The position numbers and the translations under genes were made by a program. Of a stretch of DNA of 64,000 nucleotides, positions 58,034-64,000 are shown piece by piece. The notes under the pieces were generated by a model. It worked only from the letters and a program-made list of their open reading frames with translations, was not told the DNA's origin and ran no database searches. How positions within the stretch are numbered: the first letter of the stretch is position 1; each line of letters starts with the position of its first letter. This DNA is from Pontibacter aquaedesilientis (GTDB taxonomy: Bacteria > Bacteroidota > Bacteroidia > Cytophagales > Hymenobacteraceae), in assembly GCF_014773225.1 (NCBI RefSeq), contig NZ_JACXAJ010000001.1, forward strand, positions 1,054,001-1,118,000, in the 5' to 3' direction.

Positions 58034-58077
58034 TAGTTCTGTAAATTATGAACCAATGAAACTAACTCTTACCTTTG
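58034..58077 (+). promoter_or_regulatory. Promoter and operator of the GbsR/MarR-type gene
   Basis: Operator-like repeat TAGTTCT-N8-TGAACCA (58034-58055) followed by a -7 element TACCTTTG (58070-58077), 32 nt before the ATG. The half-site TAGTTCT is identical to that of the perfect palindrome at 58587-58608, suggesting autoregulation by the same protein. Confidence 0.68.
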
Positions 58078-58109
58078 TATCGTTAGCTACTTAAACAAGG
58101 CAGATCAAC

Positions 58110-58571
58110 ATGGCTCTTAGCGAAAAACAGCGACAACTGATTGAGGAAATTGGCATTTATCACGAGAACAATGGCTTTCAGCCAGCCGTGGCCCGGGTGA
58201 TGGGCCTTTTACTGGTGTCTAACACTCCTGAACTCTCGTTTGACGAAATCAGCGAAACCCTGAACATCAGCAAGAGTGCCACCAGCAATGCCCTGAACAT
58301 GCTCCTGAACACAGGCCATATTGAGTACACCACTTTTTCGGGTGACCGCAAGCGCTATTTCCGAATCCGATCGTCTAACTGGCGCGACCATTTCGCCAAA
58401 AAGATGGAAGACTTGAGCGTGCTGAATTGTCTGCTCAAGAAAGTGCTTGAAGTGCGGAAGCGTGAAAACCCGATGTACGACCAAAAACTCAATGATTTCA
58501 TCAGTTTCCTGGATTACATGAAAGGCGAGTTGCCCCGCATGATAGAGGAATGGGAGAAAACCAGATCCTAA
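58110..58571 (+). CDS. GbsR/MarR-family transcriptional regulator
   Basis: 153 residues. Winged-HTH with LSFDEISETLNISKSATSNA, the recognition helix of GbsR-like regulators, then a wing (GDRKRYFRIR) and a helical C-terminal dimer region. It directly precedes an RND efflux operon and probably represses it; inducer unknown. Confidence 0.9.
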   Translation: MALSEKQRQLIEEIGIYHENNGFQPAVARVMGLLLVSNTPELSFDEISETLNISKSATSNALNMLLNTGHIEYTTFSGDRKRYFRIRSSNWRDHFAKKMEDLSVLNCLLKKVLEVRKRENPMYDQKLNDFISFLDYMKGELPRMIEEWEKTRS

Positions 58572-58586
58572 AATTTTTTATGCCAA

Positions 58587-58608
58587 TAGTTCTCTATTTT
58601 CAGAACTA
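58587..58608 (+). promoter_or_regulatory. Operator of the RND efflux operon
   Basis: Perfect inverted repeat TAGTTCT / AGAACTA with an 8-nt spacer, in the 70-bp gap between the regulator and the TolC-like gene. Predicted binding site of the GbsR-type protein. Confidence 0.7.
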
Positions 58609-58641
58609 ACTATTTACATCAAAACATAATAAACAACTAAC

Positions 58642-59994
58642 GTGAGAATCAAATATTTAATCGTAGGGATGGCCTTGCTTTTTGTGAAGCCAACCGTTGC
58701 GCAGCAAAAGCCTGATGTACGGACGCTGAGTATGCAGCAGGCCATCACGTATGCCCTGGAGCATAATGAAGACATGCAAAAGGCTTCTTATGATCAGTTG
58801 AGCGCCAAATACATGGTAAAAGAGGCTAAGAGCAACGGCCTGCCGCAGGTAAATGGCTTTGCTAATCTCAATATGTTTCCGGCCATACCGGTACAGGTGA
58901 TCCCCAACGTGTTCGAGGGAAAGCCGGATGAGATGATCCCGGTGCAGTTCGGCACCAAATACAATGCTTCGGCAGGTATACAGCTGTCACAATTGCTTTT
59001 CAACCAGTCGTACTTCGTTGGCTTGAAAGCAGCCAGGAGCAGCGAGGACCTTTACCGTCTGCGCAAAACCATGACGGAGGAAGAGGTAATTTATAACGTG
59101 AGTTCTTCTTATTTCCAGATCCTGCAGACGAAAGAGCAGTTCGAGATCATCAACGCCAACCTGACCCGATTGAATCAGTTGGCTAAGATCCTGCAGTTGC
59201 AGTACGACAACGACCTGGCCCGCAAAGTGGATGTGAACCGCATCAAGGTGAACAAGACCAACCTGGAGACCCAGCTGCAAACCCTAACCAGCGCACTTGA
59301 TCAGCAGATGAATGTCCTGAAGTTCTTCATGGGCATGCCACTGGAGGAAGGCATCGCCTTGACAGATGCAAGCATCACCCTGGACACCGGCGCAGCGGCA
59401 TTCAACAGCAGCAAAGACCTGATACAGGGACAGACCCAACTGGAGCTTCTGAACAAACAGGCCGAGCTCACAGATCTTCAAATGCAAAACATCAAGGCAG
59501 GCTACTACCCTACCCTGGCCGCCACAGGCACCTACCAGTACAATGCCATGCGCAAGGAGTTCAACTTCTTCGATACCAGTCAGCCATGGTTCAGCACAGG
59601 AATCATTGGTCTGCAACTCAACGTCCCGATTTTCGACGGCATGCGCAAGCACTCGCAGATCAAGCAGACCGAATATACCTTGAAATCGCTGGAGGCGGAT
59701 CGCCAGAAACTGACCAAGAATCTGGAAGTGGCGCTTGAGAATTCGATCAGTCAGCTACAGAACAGTTCGGCATCCATTGCGGCACAACAAGGCAATGTGG
59801 CCTTGGCCCAGGAGGTATACGACACCACCAACGACCTCTATAAGGAAGGCATCTCGCCGCTCACCGACCTGCTGGAGGCAGAGGTAAGCCTGCGGGAAGC
59901 CAAAACCAATCTGAACAAAGAAATGCTGAAGTATCAGCTGGCCCAACTTGGCTACCTGAAAGCTACCGGCGACCTAAACACATTAACTAAATAA
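58642..59994 (+). CDS. TolC-family outer-membrane efflux protein
   Basis: 450 residues from a GTG start, with signal peptide ending TVAQQ. Two outer-membrane efflux repeats with long coiled-coil helices (e.g. QLQYDNDLARKVDVNRIKVN and the related SPLTDLLEAEVSLREAKTNL near the end). Not a lipoprotein, unlike the channel at 11078. First structural gene of the second RND operon. Confidence 0.92.
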   Translation: MRIKYLIVGMALLFVKPTVAQQKPDVRTLSMQQAITYALEHNEDMQKASYDQLSAKYMVKEAKSNGLPQVNGFANLNMFPAIPVQVIPNVFEGKPDEMIPVQFGTKYNASAGIQLSQLLFNQSYFVGLKAARSSEDLYRLRKTMTEEEVIYNVSSSYFQILQTKEQFEIINANLTRLNQLAKILQLQYDNDLARKVDVNRIKVNKTNLETQLQTLTSALDQQMNVLKFFMGMPLEEGIALTDASITLDTGAAAFNSSKDLIQGQTQLELLNKQAELTDLQMQNIKAGYYPTLAATGTYQYNAMRKEFNFFDTSQPWFSTGIIGLQLNVPIFDGMRKHSQIKQTEYTLKSLEADRQKLTKNLEVALENSISQLQNSSASIAAQQGNVALAQEVYDTTNDLYKEGISPLTDLLEAEVSLREAKTNLNKEMLKYQLAQLGYLKATGDLNTLTK

Positions 59995-60011
59995 GCACCA
60001 AAAAACACAAA

Positions 60012-61067
60012 ATGAAAAAGCTGATTTATATCATCGCCGTTCTTGCAATTCTGGGCGCTATAGGCTTTAAACTGATGAGCAACAAGGAGCAAATGGCCGC
60101 CAATGCCGCCGTGGCTTCCATCAGAAGCGAGGCTATACCTGTGACTATTACGGAAGTGGCTTCGGCCAAACTCGACAAGTCCTTCACGGCTCAGGGAAAC
60201 TTTGCCCCGATCCAGCGCCTGACCCTTCTTTCTGAAACACAGGGCCAAATCAAGAGTGTGCTGAAGCGCAAAGGCGACAAAGTGAGAGCAGGCGAGCTGC
60301 TGGCGCAAGTGGAGAGCAACACCATGGCCGCTGACCTGGCTACCGCCCAGACCAATGCCCAGAAAGCCAAGCGTGACCTGGAGCGTTTCGAGAATCTGGC
60401 TGCAGGCGATGCCATCACCAAGCGCCAACTGGAGGATGCCCGCCTGAACGCCAAAGCCACGGAAGGCCAATTAGTAGCGGCCCGTCAGCGCCTGGCCAAA
60501 ACACGCATCACCGCCCCTATCAGTGGCGAGATAAACGAGATCTTTGTAGAAGTGGGCTCTTTCCTGAACCCTGGCACGAAGCTGTACGACATCGTGAATG
60601 TGGACAAGCTGAAGCTGCAAGTTAAAGCCTCTGAAAGCGAAGTGCTCCTGATCAGCAAAGGAGACAAGGTAAAGGTGAAAGCCGACGCCGGCGCAGGGCA
60701 GGAATACGAGGGCACCGTGACGGCCATCGCCGCGCAGGCCGACCCAACGCTAAAATTTGATGTGGAAGTGGAAGTGAAAAACGCCGCCAACAACAACTTG
60801 CGCGCCGGTATGTACGGCACGGCATCCTTCGACATTGCCGATCAGCGGGATGCCATGCTGCTTCCGCGCGAGGCACTCGTGGGCAGCATCCAGAACCCGC
60901 TTGTGTACGTGGTGAAAAACGGTGTTGCAAACCAGCGCCAGGTACGTGTAGGCGTGGTAACGCAGGACAAGGTAGAGATTCTGGAGGGTGTGCAACCAGG
61001 CGAACAGGTGGTTCGCAGCGGCCAGATCAACCTGCGCGAAGGCATGAAAGTGACGGTGCTGAAGTAA
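60012..61067 (+). CDS. RND efflux periplasmic adaptor (MFP family)
   Basis: 351 residues. N-terminal membrane anchor (LIYIIAVLAILGAIGFKLMS), lipoyl halves ETQGQIKSVLKRKGDKVRAG and TAPISGEINEIFVEVGSFLN, coiled-coil hairpin between, beta-barrel and C-terminal domain (VLEGVQ..., RSGQINLREGMKV). 17 bp after the TolC gene. Confidence 0.93.
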   Translation: MKKLIYIIAVLAILGAIGFKLMSNKEQMAANAAVASIRSEAIPVTITEVASAKLDKSFTAQGNFAPIQRLTLLSETQGQIKSVLKRKGDKVRAGELLAQVESNTMAADLATAQTNAQKAKRDLERFENLAAGDAITKRQLEDARLNAKATEGQLVAARQRLAKTRITAPISGEINEIFVEVGSFLNPGTKLYDIVNVDKLKLQVKASESEVLLISKGDKVKVKADAGAGQEYEGTVTAIAAQADPTLKFDVEVEVKNAANNNLRAGMYGTASFDIADQRDAMLLPREALVGSIQNPLVYVVKNGVANQRQVRVGVVTQDKVEILEGVQPGEQVVRSGQINLREGMKVTVLK

Positions 61068-61095
61068 ACTGTAAGCTGATTGAAATGTGCTCTTT

Positions 61096-61241
61096 CGGAT
61101 TTGCAATCCGAAAGTTTGTATCCGCGGATTTGCAATCCGAAAGTTTGTATCCGCGGATTTGCAATCCGAAAGTTTGTATCCGCGGATTTGCAATCCGAAA
61201 GTGCAAAGGCTACAACTACAAGCAGGCGGATTGCAAATCCG
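61096..61241. repeat. Tandem 29-bp repeat with one inverted copy, inside the efflux operon
   Basis: CGGATTTGCAATCCG occurs at 61096, 61125, 61154 and 61183, spaced exactly 29 nt, joined by the conserved linker AAAGTTTGTATC C-type sequence; the reverse complement CGGATTGCAAATCCG occurs at 61227-61241. Each unit is itself a near-palindrome able to form a stem. It fills most of the 243-bp gap between the adaptor and pump genes. Confidence 0.85.
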
Positions 61242-61310
61242 AAGCAGCATTAAGCAATATTTAGAAGAGCTCTCACATAGCATTTACTTCTTTCTCAAGA
61301 ACATTTAGAA

Positions 61311-64000
61311 ATGAACATAACCAAAATATCCATACAGCGCTCCACCCTGGTGGTGGTGGTCTTCACGGTCCTCACTTTGCTGGGTGTTGTGAGCTATCAG
61401 GCACTTAACTACGAGCTTCTCCCGAAGTTCAACCCGCCGGTGCTGACCATCTCCACCATCTATCCGGGCGCCTCCCCTAACGAGGTAGAGAACTCGGTGA
61501 CGAAGGAGATCGAAGAATCCCTGTCGGCACTCGAGAACGTGAAAACGATGCGCAGCACCTCCCTGGAAAGCTTTTCGATCATCGTGGTGGAGCTCAACCA
61601 GGGCACAAACGTTGACTTAAGCTTGCAGGACGCGCAGCGAAAAATCAACACCATTCTGGCCAGACTTCCGGACGATGCCCAGGCACCGACGCTCAACAAG
61701 TTTGACTTCGACGACCTGCCGATCATCAAGATGGGGGCCACGGCCAACATGTCGCCGACCGAGTTTTATGACCTGATCGACAAGAAGATCAAGCCGGAAT
61801 TGTCCCGCATACCTGGTATGGCTGCCATCAAGATTCTGGGTGGCCAGGAAAGGGAGATCAAAGTGAACATTGATGCCAACAAACTGGAGGCCTATAACCT
61901 TTCCATACTTCAGATTCAGCAGAAAATCCGCAACTCCAACCTCGACTTCCCTACCGGAAAGATCAAGCAGGAAAGCGGACAGACACAAATTCGCCTGGCC
62001 GGAAAGTTCCAGTCACTGGACCAGCTCCGTGGCCTGATCATCCGGGAAGATGTGAACGGCATTGTGCGCCTGGCTGATGTGGCCGAAGTACAGGACACCC
62101 AGAAAGATATCGAGGTACTGACCCGCGTGAATAGCAACCCATCGGTGGGTATCACCATCCAGAAACAGTCGGACGCCAACGCCGTGGAGGTAAGCCGCCT
62201 GACGAAGGAAGCTTTGGCTGACCTGGAGAAGAGCTATGCCGATGTAGGCTTGAACTTCAATATCGCCAACGACTCCTCTGACTTTACCTTGGAGGCAGCC
62301 GATTCGGTACTCCACGACCTGATGATCGCGGTGATACTTGTGGCCGTGGTGATGTTGCTTTTCCTGCACTCGTTCCGAAACGCCGTGATCGTGATGATCT
62401 CTATACCTGCATCTTTGGTGGCGACTTTCATTTTCATGTACCTGTTTGGCTACTCCCTTAACCTGATGTCGCTGCTGGCACTCTCGCTTGTGGTGGGTAT
62501 TTTGGTGGACGATGCCATTGTGGTGATCGAGAACATTCACCGCCACATGGAGATGGGCAAAAAGCCTGCTCAGGCCGCCTACGACGGTATCCGGGAGATC
62601 ATGTCGACGGTAACCTCGATCACGCTCGTGATTGTGGTCGTGTTTATACCTATTGCGCTTTCTTCGGGTCTGGTATCCGACATCCTGCGCCAGTTTGCCG
62701 TGGTGGTGGCTGTCTCCACCATGATCTCGCTGTTTGTTGCCTTTACACTGATTCCGCTGTTAGCCAGCCGTTTCTCCCGCTTGGAACACCTATCTGATCA
62801 GAATATTTTCGGACGCTTTATCCTGGCATTCGAACGCTTCCTGGACCGTATCATCGAGGGCTTCACCGCTACGCTGAAATGGGCCTTTAACCATAAGTTC
62901 ATCACCTTGGGTGTGACCTTTGTCTTGCTGGTTGCTTCGTTTGCCCTGGTGCCGCTCGGCTTTATCGGGTCGGCCTTCATACCTACCGGCGACCGCGGCG
63001 AGGTGAGCCTGCAGCTGGAGTTGCCCAAAAACTCCACCGTGGAGCAAACCAACTTTGCCACGCGCCAGGTAGAAGCTTACCTGGAGTCTTTCCCGGAAGT
63101 GAAGAAAGTGTTCACGACAGTAGGCACTACTTCTTCGTCGCAGCAGGGCCAGAACACGGCCTACAAAGCTGATGTGTCGGTGTCGCTGGTCGATGTGAAG
63201 CAGCGTATGTTCAGCACCGAGCAGTTCAGCCGTCAGGCCAAGGCCGACATTGAAAGCAAGCTGCCGAACGTGGAGGTAACACCGGTGCCGGTAGGCCTGG
63301 TGGGCAGCTCACAGGCCCCTATCCAGCTCATTATTTCAGGCTCAAACCTGGACAGCGTAATGGCTTTTTCGCAGCAGGTAATGCGGGTGGTGGAAGATGT
63401 GCCAGGTACTGCTGACGTGGTTATGTCGGTAGAAGGCGGTAACCCGGAGATTGAGGTCGTGGTGGACCGCGACAAGATGGCCAATGTTGGCCTGTCGTTG
63501 GAGAACGTGGGTGCCAGCATGCAGTTGGCCTTCAGCGGCAACTCCGATGTGACCTTCCGCTCCGGCACCGAAGACTACGACATCAACATCCGCCTCGACG
63601 AATTCGACCGCCGCAGCGTGACCGACATCGCCAACCTTTCTTTCGTGAACAACAAAGGGCAGCTGGTGCGACTGGGGCAGTTCGCCGACATCCGGCAGTC
63701 CACGGGCCCGTCGCAGCTGGAGCGCTATAACCGCGTGACTTCCGTGAACGTGAACTCGCAGGTCATCGGTCGTCCTTCCGGCTCCATTGGTGCCGAGATA
63801 CAGGAAAAACTGGCAGCAGTTTCGGCTCCAAAGGGGGTTAGCTACGAGTTTGGGGGCGACATGAAAAACCAGAGTGAAGGCTTCGGAACGCTGGGGATCG
63901 CCTTGCTGGCCTCCATCATCTTCGTATACCTGATCATGGTGGCCCTCTACGACTCCTACGTGTATCCGCTGGTGGTGCTGTTCTCTATACCGCTGGCGAT
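61311..64000 (+). CDS. RND efflux pump inner-membrane subunit (partial, cut by right edge)
   Basis: About 896 residues visible from ATG 61311; the end is outside the window. Begins MNITKISIQRSTLVVVVFTV; first membrane block with LALSLVVGILVDDAIVVIEN (proton-relay Asp pair), periplasmic porter loops, and the second block beginning near the edge (LGIALLASIIFVYLIMVALY). HAE-1/CusA-type RND pump, working with the two preceding gene products. Separated from the adaptor by the tandem repeat. Confidence 0.93.
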   Translation, partial: MNITKISIQRSTLVVVVFTVLTLLGVVSYQALNYELLPKFNPPVLTISTIYPGASPNEVENSVTKEIEESLSALENVKTMRSTSLESFSIIVVELNQGTNVDLSLQDAQRKINTILARLPDDAQAPTLNKFDFDDLPIIKMGATANMSPTEFYDLIDKKIKPELSRIPGMAAIKILGGQEREIKVNIDANKLEAYNLSILQIQQKIRNSNLDFPTGKIKQESGQTQIRLAGKFQSLDQLRGLIIREDVNGIVRLADVAEVQDTQKDIEVLTRVNSNPSVGITIQKQSDANAVEVSRLTKEALADLEKSYADVGLNFNIANDSSDFTLEAADSVLHDLMIAVILVAVVMLLFLHSFRNAVIVMISIPASLVATFIFMYLFGYSLNLMSLLALSLVVGILVDDAIVVIENIHRHMEMGKKPAQAAYDGIREIMSTVTSITLVIVVVFIPIALSSGLVSDILRQFAVVVAVSTMISLFVAFTLIPLLASRFSRLEHLSDQNIFGRFILAFERFLDRIIEGFTATLKWAFNHKFITLGVTFVLLVASFALVPLGFIGSAFIPTGDRGEVSLQLELPKNSTVEQTNFATRQVEAYLESFPEVKKVFTTVGTTSSSQQGQNTAYKADVSVSLVDVKQRMFSTEQFSRQAKADIESKLPNVEVTPVPVGLVGSSQAPIQLIISGSNLDSVMAFSQQVMRVVEDVPGTADVVMSVEGGNPEIEVVVDRDKMANVGLSLENVGASMQLAFSGNSDVTFRSGTEDYDINIRLDEFDRRSVTDIANLSFVNNKGQLVRLGQFADIRQSTGPSQLERYNRVTSVNVNSQVIGRPSGSIGAEIQEKLAAVSAPKGVSYEFGGDMKNQSEGFGTLGIALLASIIFVYLIMVALYDSYVYPLVVLFSIPLA

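Noticed and set aside
61096..61241. CRISPR array
   Set aside because: The 29-bp units abut with identical linkers and no variable spacers, and no cas gene is nearby.
61087..61308. 73-residue open frame across the tandem repeat
   Set aside because: Its translation only repeats the 29-bp unit (ICNPK-type phrases); it is a by-product of the repeat.

Overview
The window comes from a Bacteroidota chromosome, most likely Cytophagales and possibly a Hymenobacteraceae/Pontibacter-like organism; that rank is inference. Supporting signs are T9SS C-terminal sorting domains on secreted proteins, a GH97 alpha-glucosidase, a TonB receptor with a carboxypeptidase-regulatory N-domain, TAnnTTTG-type -7 promoter elements, and start codons without clear Shine-Dalgarno sequences. 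No rRNA, tRNA, CRISPR array, prophage or insertion sequence was recognised.

Layout. 1-2377: 5' part of a secreted SGNH hydrolase with Ig-like repeats, cut by the left edge. 2873-8890: a DUF4331 secreted protein, a TPR protein and a TonB-dependent receptor, probably one functional unit. 8944-9428: a decayed MBL-fold gene that still carries a recognisable promoter/operator, then a small ORF. 9642-10529: PAP2 phosphatase. 11078-17361: an RND efflux operon on the minus strand. 17643-30592: a large sulfur/persulfide island with an outer-membrane porin, two CstB-like persulfide dioxygenase-rhodanese proteins, a Crp/Fnr regulator, a TauE exporter, a rhodanese, a YeeE/YedE pair, an MFS carrier, a Cys-containing secreted peptide, a DoxX-DsrE fusion, a TlpA thioredoxin, a secreted DsrE protein and a sterol-desaturase-like enzyme. 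30862-46956: housekeeping and accessory genes (VIT-type metal transporter, double DUF302, M24 peptidase, PRC-barrel/SHOCT, PQQ-type sugar dehydrogenase, DUF2911, Met-rich lipoprotein plus DUF305 plus ion channel, VOC, FMN reductase, thioesterase). 47130-51632: a giant NHL/TIG/T9SS protein of mosaic base composition. 51839-56523: GH97 and GH13 alpha-glucan enzymes. 56605-57998: DUF892 and DinB stress-type proteins. 58110-64000: a GbsR/MarR regulator and a second RND efflux operon, cut by the right edge.

The most notable result is a regulon visible directly in the DNA. Five promoters in the sulfur island (before 17643, 19176, 21514, 22486 and 24054) carry a CRP-like palindrome, TGTGA-N6-TCACTG, placed exactly 22 nt upstream of a TAnnTTTG-like -7 element. 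A sixth, decayed copy with the same 22-nt spacing sits in front of the MBL pseudogene at 9052-9186. This is class II activator geometry. The obvious candidate activator is the Crp/Fnr protein encoded inside the island (20634-21281), whose recognition helix has the R-E-x-x-x-R pattern that reads GTGA in E. coli CRP. The genes together suggest a sulfane-sulfur/thiosulfate detoxification and envelope sulfur-relay system. A second regulatory circuit is visible at 58034-58608, where matching inverted repeats lie before the GbsR-type gene and before the efflux operon it precedes.
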